In this document: positions 1-9,737 of the stretch, one piece after another
Layout: each line of letters opens with the position of its first letter
Numbering within the stretch: the stretch's first letter is position 1
Assembly (NCBI RefSeq): GCF_027448985.1
Contig: NZ_DAIDMN010000005.1
Location: 1-33,482 of the forward strand
From: Sulfurihydrogenibium sp.
GTDB lineage: Bacteria > Aquificota > Aquificia > Aquificales > Hydrogenothermaceae
Direction: 5' to 3'
Length of the DNA stretch: 33,482 nucleotides
Translations under genes and position numbers: made by a program
The notes under the pieces: generated by a model
Databases searched by the model: none
Seen by the model: the letters and a program-made list of their open reading frames with translations, nothing else
What the model was told of the DNA's origin: nothing

Positions 1-77
1 AACTTCTTCATTTTAGCTTTAAGTTTTGCTACTTGTCTTGGTTTGTTTTAAAATTATTTAAATTGGAAATTAGAGTT
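1..77. repeat. Left copy of 77-bp exact terminal inverted repeat (reverse complement of 33406-33482)
   Basis: Bases 1-77 are the exact reverse complement of 33406-33482; identity stops at base 78. Confidence 0.97.
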
Positions 78-241
78 ATAAATAAAGTTATTGCTAATAT
101 AACTTGACTTTGATGGTTAGAAGGTGCAATTATTATAAGGGCGAGTATAGTCAATAAAATCAAAAAAACTACTTTTAAAATTTTTTCTTCTAAGGATAAA
201 CTGTTAAATCTTTTTATATTTTCTTTGATTTTATCAATCAT
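29..241 (-). CDS. Small hypothetical membrane protein (70 aa); last ~15 codons lie in the terminal repeat
   Basis: ORF with two hydrophobic segments; start overlaps the end of the upstream ORF. Confidence 0.5.
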   Translation of the reverse strand: MIDKIKENIKRFNSLSLEEKILKVVFLILLTILALIIIAPSNHQSQVILAITLFITLISNLNNFKTNQDK

Positions 242-509
242 TTTTCTTGTTAAAGATTAATGATTTTAAGGTACTTATTCGTGTTATCCTTTCACTGATA
301 TCATTTTCCACCATAGCTCTTTCTTTTTCTATTATTTCAAAAGGTAAAATTCCTTTTTTCTCAACTTTTTCTATAAAAGAGATAACATTCCATGATTTCT
401 TTATTTTCTCTAGTTCACTTTCCAAATAATAATCATTTTCATCTAAAACTTCACCTTTTTCTTTTTTATCTGAAGTTTTTAACGAATTTTTTATAAAATC
501 TATCTTCAT
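234..509 (-). CDS. Hypothetical charged protein (91 aa)
   Basis: ORF preceded by ctggaggaaagtaaa (Shine-Dalgarno-like); overlaps the 70-aa ORF by 8 nt. Confidence 0.55.
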   Translation of the reverse strand: MKIDFIKNSLKTSDKKEKGEVLDENDYYLESELEKIKKSWNVISFIEKVEKKGILPFEIIEKERAMVENDISERITRISTLKSLIFNKKND

Positions 510-570
510 TTTACTTTCCTCCAGAACAAAAATATCATAACATAATTATCGGCTGAATCCTCAAATTTCC

Positions 571-1596
571 TTAACACAAAGTCAAAATTTTATCTATGGC
601 ATCAATGTTGGATAAAGTCTTTATTCTGTTAAATAGATTTTGTAAATCTTTTGAAAAACTCTCTAATAAAGCAGTTTTTACACTTTCTAAGGTCAAGTTT
701 TTTTCTTCTATTATTTGACATAAACCTAAATCTTGCAGCCATTTTATGTTGTAGTATTGGTGGTTTGAGGCTGCGTAGGGATAAGGGACGAATATCGCGT
801 ATTTTCCAAAGGCTAGTATTTCGTTTACAGTTCCGGAACCGCTTCTTGATATCACTATATCTGCAACTTCGTATAAATCTTCCATATGTTCGTAGTAATC
901 GTAAATTGTTAGGTTTTGTAAATCCGTATTGTCAAATTCCCATTTTCCTTTTATTAAAATAAAGTTAATATCAGGCATGTCTTTGGCAAGTTGTACTGTT
1001 AGCTGAGATAACTTTTTTGAACCTTGACTTCCACCTAATACTAGAACGGTTTTTTTGTCTGTAGGTTTATACACATAGTTCTTTGCTCTTTCAATAATAC
1101 TTCTTCTAAGGGGCATCCCTACCAAATACGTTTTTTTAGGATTGAAGAATTTACTGCTGTATTCAAACGTTATAAATATTTTTTCCGCAAAGAATGACAG
1201 TATTCGGTTTGTGTAAGAAGGTATAGAGTTTTGCTCATGGATGTATAATGGTGTTTTTGTTAAAAAAGAAGCAACTCCCAAAGGAAAGGATGTATAACCT
1301 CCAAAGCACAAAGAGAATGATGGTTCTTCTTTTTTTAGTAGTTTAACAACCTTCAAGGTCGTTTTTATTAACGAAATAGCTCCTTGTATCTTTCCTAAGA
1401 AGTTTTTTCCTCTAACGGCTTTCATCGGGAATAGATGTATCTCATCTGCGTATTCAAAGCCTTTTTTTCCTTCTATGCCTTTGTCTGTTCCTACATAGAC
1501 TACTTTATAACCTTTTTCTTTTAGTGCTTGTGCTACTGCCAAAGCCGGATAGTAATGTCCTCCTGTTCCTCCACCAGATATAAAGACCGTTTTCAT
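571..1596 (-). CDS. murG: UDP-N-acetylglucosamine--N-acetylmuramyl-(pentapeptide) pyrophosphoryl-undecaprenol N-acetylglucosamine transferase
   Basis: MKTVFISGGGTGGHYYPALAVA N-terminus, HEQNSIPS, SRSGSGTVNEILAFGK and PYPYAASNHQYYN motifs. Start moved to the internal Met (ORF begins at 1620). Confidence 0.95.
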   Translation of the reverse strand: MKTVFISGGGTGGHYYPALAVAQALKEKGYKVVYVGTDKGIEGKKGFEYADEIHLFPMKAVRGKNFLGKIQGAISLIKTTLKVVKLLKKEEPSFSLCFGGYTSFPLGVASFLTKTPLYIHEQNSIPSYTNRILSFFAEKIFITFEYSSKFFNPKKTYLVGMPLRRSIIERAKNYVYKPTDKKTVLVLGGSQGSKKLSQLTVQLAKDMPDINFILIKGKWEFDNTDLQNLTIYDYYEHMEDLYEVADIVISRSGSGTVNEILAFGKYAIFVPYPYAASNHQYYNIKWLQDLGLCQIIEEKNLTLESVKTALLESFSKDLQNLFNRIKTLSNIDAIDKILTLC

Positions 1597-1597
1597 T

Positions 1598-2695
1598 CTA
1601 TCTCCTTTTTGCATAAACAACTTTCACTGGTTCTTTTGAGATTCTTAAAAGAATTCCTATATATACAAAAGACATTATTAAAGATGAACCACCATAGCTG
1701 ACAAAAGGTAAAGTAAATCCGGTAGAAGGGAAAAGGTTTAAATTTACAAATATATGAAAAATTGAGTTCATCGCTAAAATGTAGGTTACTCCAAGACCAA
1801 GTATTTGAGTAAATAAATCTTCCTTTTCAAGGGATGTCTTTATACCTCTGTAAAAAATTATGAAAAATAAAATCATAACTAAAGATGTTCCTATAAGACC
1901 TGTCTCTTCTCCTATAAGAGAAAATATGTAGTCTGTATGGATTTCCGGAAGGTATTTTAGTTTTTGAGTACCCATTCCTATTCCTTCTCCAAAAGGTCCT
2001 CCTTTTGCAAAGGATAGCATAGCCTGAAATGGTTGATAGCCTTCTTTTGAAGAAGGGTCTGGATTCAACCAACCTTTTAGTCTACTTACAGCATAATGAC
2101 TTTTAAAGATGAAAAAGGCTATAAATATCGGAATTATTAAACCTACAGGAGCTAAAACATACTTTAACTTAGCTTTGGAAGAAAAAAGAATCAATCCTGT
2201 AAGTATAAACAAAAACAAAGCTGCACCTTTGTGAGGCTCTACAGCAACTAAAATACCTACAATTCCAACTACTGTATAAATAACGATAACCGGTTCTGGA
2301 GAGTTTAATTTTTCTTCTTTTCTGTCTAAATATTTAGCAAGAAACAAAACAGTTGCAAACTTTACAAATTCAGATGGCTGAAACTTAAAAAATCCAAGAT
2401 TTATCCATCTTTTGGTTCCTGTTCCATCGGAAGGTAAAATAAGAACAACAATCAATAAAATTATTGAAATCAGAAAAATCAAGTAAGCATTTTTTTTCCA
2501 AAAACTTATAGGTGTTGCAAAAGCGATGTATCCAGCTATAGATGCCAGAATCAAAGCTAAAATATGTCTTTTTAAGTAGTAAAAAGGGTCTGTAGTAGAT
2601 GTATAGGTAGCACTGTAAACAGCAACTATCCCTATGATAACCAACAAAACGAAAGATACAAATATTAACCAATCTACATAAAAACTTCTAACCAT
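1598..2695 (-). CDS. ftsW: Peptidoglycan glycosyltransferase FtsW (SEDS family)
   Basis: Multi-TM protein; KRWINLGFFKFQPSEFVK, FSLIGEETGL, GFTLPFVSYGGSS; between murD and murG. Confidence 0.93.
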   Translation of the reverse strand: MVRSFYVDWLIFVSFVLLVIIGIVAVYSATYTSTTDPFYYLKRHILALILASIAGYIAFATPISFWKKNAYLIFLISIILLIVVLILPSDGTGTKRWINLGFFKFQPSEFVKFATVLFLAKYLDRKEEKLNSPEPVIVIYTVVGIVGILVAVEPHKGAALFLFILTGLILFSSKAKLKYVLAPVGLIIPIFIAFFIFKSHYAVSRLKGWLNPDPSSKEGYQPFQAMLSFAKGGPFGEGIGMGTQKLKYLPEIHTDYIFSLIGEETGLIGTSLVMILFFIIFYRGIKTSLEKEDLFTQILGLGVTYILAMNSIFHIFVNLNLFPSTGFTLPFVSYGGSSLIMSFVYIGILLRISKEPVKVVYAKRR

Positions 2696-3971
2696 TTTTC
2701 TTTTCTAAACTTTTTACGATATTTTTAAACTGTTCTCCCCTGTCTGCATAACTTTTAAACATGTCAAAGCTTGCACATCCGGGGGAAAGTAAAACGGTAT
2801 CTCCTTTTTCGGCATTTTCGTAAGCTTTCATAACAGCTTCTTCTAAATCTTGTGCTGTTTCTACCTGTGTAAATTTTTTTATCATATTTTTTATTTCTTC
2901 TTTGTCTCTTCCTATTACAATAGCTTTTTTAACTTTATTTTTTAACTTTTCTCTTAAAGTAGAAAAATCTCCACCTTTATTTATTCCACCTAAAATTAGT
3001 ATAATCTTGTTATCAAAGCTATCGATGGCTTTTTCAACAGCTTGGACGGTAGTTGCTTTTGAGTCGTTGTAAAAGTAAATACCACCTATCTGTGATACAA
3101 ACTCAATTCTGTGTGGAAGTGGCTGAAATTCTTCTATAACTTTTATAACTTTGTCAAAGTTTAGTTTATACATGTATGCTGACAGTATACTTGCCATTAT
3201 GTTTTGTAAGTTATGTAGCCCTATGAGTTTAGGTTTTATTTTAAATTCAAGTTTAAAGCTATCTTTTAGTACCAAAACGTATCCATCTTTTTCTTTGTTT
3301 TTTAAGTATATCCCTTTCTTATCATCAGGAAGTTTTTGCAAAGAGAAGTAATATATTTTACTTTTGGCTTTGATGTTTTTCAGTAGATTATCATCGTAGT
3401 TAAGTATAAGAAAGTCATTTTCTGTCTGGTTTTTAAATATTTTGAATTTTGATAGAATGTAATGTCTCATCTTTTTGTGCCAATCAAGGTGGTCTTTTGA
3501 GATGTTAAGTATTACTGCTACGTTTGGTTTAAAGTTTTTTGTGGAGTAAAGCTGAAATGACGAAAGCTCTAAAACAGCCAGGTCATAGTTTTCTTCTAAT
3601 GCGTTTATAAATGGAATTCCGTAGTTACCTCCTACAAATACATTCTTATTGGTTACATTTTTGAATATCTCATAAGTCAAGGATGTTGTGGTAGTCTTTC
3701 CATCTGTTCCAGTTATTGCGATAACATCTCCGTGGAAGTGTTTATAACCAAACTCAATCTCTGAAATTATAGGAATTCTTGTTTTTTTTGCAAATTTGTA
3801 AATTTCTTTGAAAAATGGAACTCCGGGAGATACTACTATTAAATCTATTCTTTCCGGATTGATAGCAGATAAATCATCATTTTCATCTAAAATTAGATTC
3901 TCAATCCCTTTTTTATCTAAGTAATTTTTTAAATCTGTTCCTGTCTTGCCTTTTCCATAGATTAGAATCAT
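2688..3971 (-). CDS. murD: UDP-N-acetylmuramoylalanine--D-glutamate ligase
   Basis: ITGTDGKTTTTSL, LELSSFQL, NISKDHLDWH, LPHRIEFV and LSPGCASFDMFKSYADRGEQF motifs. Confidence 0.95.
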   Translation of the reverse strand: MILIYGKGKTGTDLKNYLDKKGIENLILDENDDLSAINPERIDLIVVSPGVPFFKEIYKFAKKTRIPIISEIEFGYKHFHGDVIAITGTDGKTTTTSLTYEIFKNVTNKNVFVGGNYGIPFINALEENYDLAVLELSSFQLYSTKNFKPNVAVILNISKDHLDWHKKMRHYILSKFKIFKNQTENDFLILNYDDNLLKNIKAKSKIYYFSLQKLPDDKKGIYLKNKEKDGYVLVLKDSFKLEFKIKPKLIGLHNLQNIMASILSAYMYKLNFDKVIKVIEEFQPLPHRIEFVSQIGGIYFYNDSKATTVQAVEKAIDSFDNKIILILGGINKGGDFSTLREKLKNKVKKAIVIGRDKEEIKNMIKKFTQVETAQDLEEAVMKAYENAEKGDTVLLSPGCASFDMFKSYADRGEQFKNIVKSLEKKNG

Positions 3972-5506
3972 TTTATCTTCTCAACCTCAAAATTTGTTAT
4001 ATTTCTTTTCTCTTTGCTAAACTCTATCCCTATCATGTAAATCTCTTTATACTTGTCTTGGTATTTTTCGTAATACTTTTTCTCTTTTATCTGGTCCAAT
4101 GCTTTTCCTTCTTGGGTTTCTTCTATCACTTTAAACTCTATTATGTAAACTTTGTCGTGTGCTATCACAGTTAGGTCTATCTTCCCTCTGTTTGTAGCAT
4201 CTTCTGTGATGGTTGTTAAACCACTTCCGGTAAGTAGTGCGTATATTACAGATGCGTAAAATCCTTCATACTCTTGAATGTTGTTTTTCCTATACCAGTT
4301 TGTTGGTATGCTTGCAAAAAAGCTGTAAAGTGTTTGTTTTATTTTTTCTATGTCTGATGATAAAAAGGCTCTTATCAGGTTTAGCTGGGTTTTACTTGCT
4401 TGGGGTGGGGGTATTATATGGGTTAAAAATGCATCGTTGAAACTTGTTTTTACTTCAAGGTTTGGATATGTCAGTAGATAGTAGCTTTTGTTTGATATTC
4501 TGTAATGGTCTTTTATAGTCAGGTATCCGGATTGAAACAGTAGATTTTCCGGATATATGTAATCAATATCAAGGTTAGATAGTATCTCTTCTCCTACTTC
4601 TAAGTTCTCTAAATCTGGAAGGTAGTACTGGTTTTTTTGAAAGAGTTTTATCAAAAATGTGGGTGTTCCGGTTTCAAACCAGTAGGGTCTAAACATTTTG
4701 TTGGCAAATAGTAGTAGTATGTCAAATGGGTTGTAGACTGGCTCTCCTAACCAGTTGTAGCCGTTATACCATCTTTTTACTTCTTCTTTGTCAAAGTCTT
4801 TTATTCTGTCTTCAAAGACTGTCTCTAACTCTGTTTGGGTATATCCGCATATGGTTGCAAATTCTGGAAGTAGTGTTATATCCATAAGTTGGTTTAGCCC
4901 ACTGAATATTGATACTTTTGAGAATCTTGATACTCCGGTCAAAAATACAAGGTGTAGATATGGGTCAGATGGTTTTAGTATCTCAAAGAATTTTTTGAGT
5001 ACTTCTCTGTTGTTTTTTGCTTTTTGGGTGTCTTCTATAACATCCAGTATTGGTTTGTCGTACTCGTCTATCAATACCACTACTTTTTGGTTGTGTTTTT
5101 CATACAGTTTTTTGATTAGTTCTTGGAATTTTAGGTTTGGGTGTTGGTTTTGTAATTCTATTGAGTATTCACTTGCATTGGTGTCCAATAAGTAGTTAAG
5201 AGAATGTTCTAATCTTTCTATCGTGTCTGTTAAGGCTATGCTTAGATCTATCCTTACAACCGGATATTTTTTATCCCAATCCCAGTTATCATACAGGTAT
5301 AGACCTTTAAACAGTTCTTTATTTCCACTGAATGCTTCTTTTAGAGTATCTAAAAATAGAGATTTTCCAAATCTTCTTGGTCTGCTTAAGAAAAAGTATT
5401 TTCCTTTTTCTTGTAGTTTTTTTACAAATGGTGTTTTGTCTACATAATAGTATCCTTCCGTAAGTATCTCTTTTAAATTCTGTACTCCTATTGGTAGTTT
5501 TTTCAT
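3968..5506 (-). CDS. AAA-ATPase-like protein with C-terminal PD-(D/E)XK nuclease-like domain (AAA-ATPase_like / PDDEXK_9 family), copy 1, intact
   Basis: PIGVQNLKEILTEGYYYVDKTPFVKKL, SRPRRFGKSLFLDTL (Walker A-like), VVVLIDEYDKPIL (Walker B), C-terminal GKIDLTVIAHDKVYIIEFKV. Confidence 0.85.
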   Translation of the reverse strand: MKKLPIGVQNLKEILTEGYYYVDKTPFVKKLQEKGKYFFLSRPRRFGKSLFLDTLKEAFSGNKELFKGLYLYDNWDWDKKYPVVRIDLSIALTDTIERLEHSLNYLLDTNASEYSIELQNQHPNLKFQELIKKLYEKHNQKVVVLIDEYDKPILDVIEDTQKAKNNREVLKKFFEILKPSDPYLHLVFLTGVSRFSKVSIFSGLNQLMDITLLPEFATICGYTQTELETVFEDRIKDFDKEEVKRWYNGYNWLGEPVYNPFDILLLFANKMFRPYWFETGTPTFLIKLFQKNQYYLPDLENLEVGEEILSNLDIDYIYPENLLFQSGYLTIKDHYRISNKSYYLLTYPNLEVKTSFNDAFLTHIIPPPQASKTQLNLIRAFLSSDIEKIKQTLYSFFASIPTNWYRKNNIQEYEGFYASVIYALLTGSGLTTITEDATNRGKIDLTVIAHDKVYIIEFKVIEETQEGKALDQIKEKKYYEKYQDKYKEIYMIGIEFSKEKRNITNFEVEKIK

Positions 5507-5614
5507 TCTATCACCACGAACTGTTTTATTTTACATTTTAACATATTATTGGAGATAAAAATCACAAATAAATCCAATATAAATCCGTTTTAAATACGAC
5601 TATCTATTTTGTGA

Positions 5615-5620
5615 TATAAT
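5615..5620 (+). promoter_or_regulatory. Consensus -10 (TATAAT) upstream of the export operon, flanked by a 7-bp inverted repeat TATCTAT/ATAGATA (5601-5607, 5631-5637)
   Basis: tatctattttgtgaTATAATactacgcgatatagata; AGGAGG ribosome site follows, before a TTG start at 5658. Confidence 0.5.
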
Positions 5621-5657
5621 ACTACGCGATATAGATAACGGTCTTTAGGAGGATATT

Positions 5658-8198
5658 TTGAATATTTTAAAATTAGTACTGATGGGGATTTTACTTTTTA
5701 ATTTTTACAAATCTTACTCTCAAGAAGGTGCCTTAACTCCTTCTTCAAACCAAATAACATCTCCGGATACGGGACAAAAAGCACTACCTCCCTCAGATAT
5801 TTTAAACCAGTTAAACCAAAATCAGACTATACAACCAAAGCAGTTAGAAAATCAGAAAAATACAAAGCAAAGTTCAGAAGAAAAAAAATCAGGTGTACAG
5901 GAGATTCAACAGCAAGAAGAACTTCAACAACAGGAAAATCTTTTGACTAAAAAAACTCTTCAAGAAGAGACTTCAGATTTAGAGGAAAATATAAATAAAA
6001 TATACAAAGATATTCTTCAAAACAGAAAATTAAAACAGTTTGGATATGAATTTTTTAGAGTATCTCAAAAAGCGTTATCTCCGGTATCAGATGATTATGT
6101 ATTGGGACCAGGAGATAACTTAAAAGTTTACCTATGGGGAGACCCGGTAGATATATTGTCTATCGATAGAGATTTAGATTTAACAGTATCAAGAGATGGA
6201 AGTGTATACATTCCAAACTTAGGTGTTATGACCGTAGCCGGATTAAAGATAGCTGATTTCAAAAAGATATTACAACAAAGACTATCAGGAAAATTTAAAA
6301 ACCTTAAAGTCGATATAGTACTAAATAAGTTAAGAACTTTTAAGGTGTATGTTACAGGTTTTGTAAAAAATCCGGGTCAAATGACTGTAAATCCATTGGA
6401 CACTCTGATAGATGCCATTACATACGCGGGTGGAGTAAGCAAATCTGGAACACTCAGAAATATAGAAATAAAAAGAAAAACTCCAGATGGCTTGATTACC
6501 TACAAAGTTGACCTTTATGATTTATTTATAAAAGGTATTCCTACAGATATAAAGTTAAAAGAAGAAGATACTATATATGTACCTCCTATTGGTGAGACTG
6601 TGGCAATATCCGGAGATGTTAAAAGACCAGCTATTTATGAGCTAAAATCAGAAAAAGAGTTAAAGGATATACTACAGTTTGCAGGAGGACTAAACCCATC
6701 AGCAAGTGAAGTTTACATCAGAATATCAAGATTTTCCAAAGATGGTGTAAACATCTACGAAGGAAACCTTACAGACGAAAACTTCTTGAAAACAAAACTA
6801 CAAAACGGAGATTTTATATTCTTTGGTAAGAAACCAAATGTCATAGAAAACGCAGTTTTAGTTAAAGGAGATGTTTACTATCCTGGTTATTATTCAACAA
6901 ATGACACCAAAACACTGAAGGAACTGTTGGAAAAAGCAAAACCTTTGATAAATGCAAACTATGTTCGTATCGTTAAGGCAGATAAATCTCAGCTTGATTT
7001 TAATTTAACAGACATATATCAGAAAAACATAGATGTTAATATTAACAAATCTGATGAAATAATCGTATACAGTAAATTTATAGAGGAACCTGTATATATA
7101 TCTGGAGAAGTAGATAATCCAAAAACCATACCTTATTATCCGGATTTAACCCTTGTTGAAGCATTAAGGGATTTAAAGTTTAAAGAAGATATGAGAAAAT
7201 TAAAAGCCATAGTAATCAGAGGTGAGGATTTTGAAGATATATTAAAAAAGCAAAAAATAAATTCACTCACTGATAAAGATTTGACAAATGACCTTCAATT
7301 GCAAAACAGATATCAATCGGTGTACCTGTATGACCTTCTTGTAAAGTACAATGATACTAAGAATGTTAAACTTTATCCTGGAGATGTGGTTATAATAACA
7401 AAAACGTACGCAAGTGAAAAGGCTCCTTCCGTTACTATACTTGGTGAAGTTAAACATCCGGGAAAATACGAAATAACTGACAGTACAACCTTGGCAGAGA
7501 TAATTAAAAAAGCTGGAGGATACACAGAAAACGCTTTTCCTCAAGGTTTGATATTTATCAGAGAATCCGCTAAAAAGCTCCAAAAAGAAAAATTAGAAAT
7601 AACAATGACCACTTTAGAAGAAGAGTTTATAAAATCCGCAAAACAACTAACTTATTCCAACGAAGAAGAAAAGCAAGCAGCTATGACTGCTCTTCAAGAG
7701 CAAAAAAATCTTTTGCAAATAATGAAGAAAAAAGCAGAATTTGGACTTGGTAGGATAGCTCTTGAGATACCACCTACAATTCAAGAACTAGAAAAATCAA
7801 ACCAAAACATAAGACTGGAAGATAACGATTTGATAATAGTTCCATCAAGACCAAGTTATGTTCTTGTTTTAGGTGATGTTTATAATCAAGTAGCATTACC
7901 TTACATAAAAGGATACAAACTAAAAGATTACCTTGAAATGGTTGGTGGACCGGGTAAAAACGCAGATAAGAAAAATATTTATATAATAAAATCAAATGGA
8001 AGGGTAATATCAGCACAGTCTTATGGAAGGTCTTTCTTACTTTGGTCTGGAATAGAAGACTATCCACTTTCAGAAGGAGATACAATAGTAGTCCCATCTG
8101 AACTGAAAGTACCTATAATGTGGAGACCCCTTATAAAGGATGTAGTCCAGATAATATTCCAGTCTATATCAACAGCAGTATTGGCTAAGAGGTTATAA
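5658..8198 (+). CDS. Polysaccharide export outer-membrane protein with multiple SLBB domains (Wza/GfcE-like)
   Basis: Signal peptide; DDYVLGPGDNLKVYLWG (Poly_export); repeated SLBB-like segments (VTGFVKNPGQMTV, ISGDVKRPAIYEL, ILGEVKHPGKYEI). TTG start with AGGAGG. Confidence 0.88.
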   Translation: MNILKLVLMGILLFNFYKSYSQEGALTPSSNQITSPDTGQKALPPSDILNQLNQNQTIQPKQLENQKNTKQSSEEKKSGVQEIQQQEELQQQENLLTKKTLQEETSDLEENINKIYKDILQNRKLKQFGYEFFRVSQKALSPVSDDYVLGPGDNLKVYLWGDPVDILSIDRDLDLTVSRDGSVYIPNLGVMTVAGLKIADFKKILQQRLSGKFKNLKVDIVLNKLRTFKVYVTGFVKNPGQMTVNPLDTLIDAITYAGGVSKSGTLRNIEIKRKTPDGLITYKVDLYDLFIKGIPTDIKLKEEDTIYVPPIGETVAISGDVKRPAIYELKSEKELKDILQFAGGLNPSASEVYIRISRFSKDGVNIYEGNLTDENFLKTKLQNGDFIFFGKKPNVIENAVLVKGDVYYPGYYSTNDTKTLKELLEKAKPLINANYVRIVKADKSQLDFNLTDIYQKNIDVNINKSDEIIVYSKFIEEPVYISGEVDNPKTIPYYPDLTLVEALRDLKFKEDMRKLKAIVIRGEDFEDILKKQKINSLTDKDLTNDLQLQNRYQSVYLYDLLVKYNDTKNVKLYPGDVVIITKTYASEKAPSVTILGEVKHPGKYEITDSTTLAEIIKKAGGYTENAFPQGLIFIRESAKKLQKEKLEITMTTLEEEFIKSAKQLTYSNEEEKQAAMTALQEQKNLLQIMKKKAEFGLGRIALEIPPTIQELEKSNQNIRLEDNDLIIVPSRPSYVLVLGDVYNQVALPYIKGYKLKDYLEMVGGPGKNADKKNIYIIKSNGRVISAQSYGRSFLLWSGIEDYPLSEGDTIVVPSELKVPIMWRPLIKDVVQIIFQSISTAVLAKRL

Positions 8199-8200
8199 TT

Positions 8201-9370
8201 ATGGAAGAAAAAAATGTAAATACAACTTCTCAACAACAATGTTATGAAGATGAAATAGACCTTTTTCAACTTTGGGAAACCATATGGAACAATAGAAAAT
8301 TTATAATGATTTTTACGGGAGTTATAACATTTTTAACGGGAGTGATATCTTTTATCCTACCAAAAACCTATACAAGTGAGGCTGTGATAGTTCCGATTTC
8401 AAAAAGTAGTGGTGGGAGTGGACTCTCCGCTATCGCTGCAATGGCAGGACTACCAGTAGGGACAGACCAAAATCAATCTAACGTAAAAGCTGTTTTAGAA
8501 AGCTTAACTTTAAGAGAAAGAGTGATAAAAGATTTGAATCTTATCGATGAGATACTTGAAGACTCAAAAGAAGAGTATAAGTATCCTTTACAAGTAGCTG
8601 CAGAAAAAATAAAGAAAAACATAAATGCTAATGTTAATCAAAAGGAAGGAACTATTAAAATAACCGTTGATTGGAAAAATCCAGAAATGGCTCAAAAGAT
8701 AAATCAAAGTGTGATAGATAATTTAAGAAAAATCTTAAACGAGAAAGCTTTTACAGTTGCTAAAATGAACAGAGTTTTCTACGAAAATGAATTAGAAAAA
8801 ACAAAACAACAATTAAAAGACGCTATGGAACAGCTAAACAAGTTCCAAAAAGAAAAGCAGGTAATAATGCCAGAAAATCAACTACAAAACCAGTTACAAC
8901 TTTATGCCAACTTAATAGCAGAAAAATTACAACTTGAAGCTAAAATAAACTCTATGTCAACAGTCTTGACAGCAGATCATCCCCAGTTGAAAGAAGCTTA
9001 TAACAGACTTGCGTACCTAAATCAAAAGATAGCGGAAGTTGAAGGAAAGATAAAAACAGACTCTCCTTTATCGACAGAGAAAACTTTATCTGTGATTCCC
9101 GATTATGCTCCTATATATATGAAAGTTCAGCAACTGAAAGCAAAATACGAAATTTTAGGAAAATTGTTGGAACAAGCAAGAATAGATGAACTTAAAGAGA
9201 ACTTGTACGTAGAAGTGATAGACTATCCTACATATCCGGAAAAACCATCAAAACCAAAGAAAAGATTGATGGTAGCTGTAGCATTTGTAAGTAGTTTATT
9301 TTTAGCAATATTTATAGTCTTTATAAGAGAAGCTATAAAAAATAGAAAAAAACGATTTGCAAATTTATGA
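8201..9370 (+). CDS. Chain-length determinant / Wzz family protein (no kinase domain visible)
   Basis: N-terminal TM after IDLFQLWETIWNNRKFIMIF, long coiled region, C-terminal P-x2-P-rich segment (YPTYPEKPSKPKKRLMVA) plus TM. Confidence 0.85.
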   Translation: MEEKNVNTTSQQQCYEDEIDLFQLWETIWNNRKFIMIFTGVITFLTGVISFILPKTYTSEAVIVPISKSSGGSGLSAIAAMAGLPVGTDQNQSNVKAVLESLTLRERVIKDLNLIDEILEDSKEEYKYPLQVAAEKIKKNINANVNQKEGTIKITVDWKNPEMAQKINQSVIDNLRKILNEKAFTVAKMNRVFYENELEKTKQQLKDAMEQLNKFQKEKQVIMPENQLQNQLQLYANLIAEKLQLEAKINSMSTVLTADHPQLKEAYNRLAYLNQKIAEVEGKIKTDSPLSTEKTLSVIPDYAPIYMKVQQLKAKYEILGKLLEQARIDELKENLYVEVIDYPTYPEKPSKPKKRLMVAVAFVSSLFLAIFIVFIREAIKNRKKRFANL

Positions 9371-9385
9371 TTTATGTGTTATATT
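9357..9385 (+). promoter_or_regulatory. Predicted sigma-70-type promoter for the YjbE/GfcA-like gene, overlapping the wzz-like 3' end
   Basis: TTGCAA (9357-9362), 17-bp spacer, TATATT (9380-9385); strong ribosome site taggggg follows. Confidence 0.6.
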
Positions 9386-9417
9386 TTTAATGTAAAAACA
9401 GTAGGGGGTAAAAAATC

Positions 9418-9717
9418 ATGAAGAAATTTTTAGCAGGATTTGTAGCGTTTGCAATGTTAGGATTATCAACTCCAATCTTTGCAGATGAAGCAGCAGCAGG
9501 AGCAGGTGCAGGAAGTGGTGCAGGAGCGACAGGAGCAGGTGCTGCAGGAGTAGGAGCAGGTGCTGCGACAGCAGGTGCAGCGGTAGGAGCAGGTACATTA
9601 GCTGCAGTAGCTGTTCCAGCAGCGATAGTAGCTGTAGGTGTGGTAAGTGCTGTAGCTGTTAGTAGTTCATCCGATAGTGGAACGACACCTACTCATAGTA
9701 CAACACCTACTCATTAA
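9418..9717 (+). CDS. Small secreted Gly/Ala-rich protein, YjbE/GfcA-like
   Basis: Signal peptide, Gly/Ala-rich region, hydrophobic helix, SSSSDSGTTPTHSTTPTH tail; directly upstream of a YjbH homologue. Layout matches E. coli YjbE/GfcA. Confidence 0.75.
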   Translation: MKKFLAGFVAFAMLGLSTPIFADEAAAGAGAGSGAGATGAGAAGVGAGAATAGAAVGAGTLAAVAVPAAIVAVGVVSAVAVSSSSDSGTTPTHSTTPTH

Positions 9718-9737
9718 CCTCTGATTATTAGGTTGTT

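Noticed and set aside
29-509. Toxin-antitoxin pair formed by the 91-aa and 70-aa ORFs
   Set aside because: Overlapping small genes fit the layout, but neither sequence shows a recognisable toxin or antitoxin motif.
1827-2672. Overlapping minus-strand ORFs 1827-2072 and 2385-2672 within ftsW
   Set aside because: Alternative-frame ORFs within a clear FtsW frame.
4788-5195. 135-aa antisense ORF in ATPase copy 1, with a similar ORF in copy 2
   Set aside because: Similarity between copies follows from the sense-strand duplication; no independent coding evidence.
9416-9598. Leucine-rich antisense ORF opposite the YjbE-like gene
   Set aside because: Reverse complement of Gly/Ala codon repeats; compositional artifact.
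9481-9600. Possible short tandem repeat or CRISPR-like array in the Gly/Ala-rich stretch
   Set aside because: Irregular codon-level repetition (gcaggagcaggt), no constant repeat and spacer lengths.
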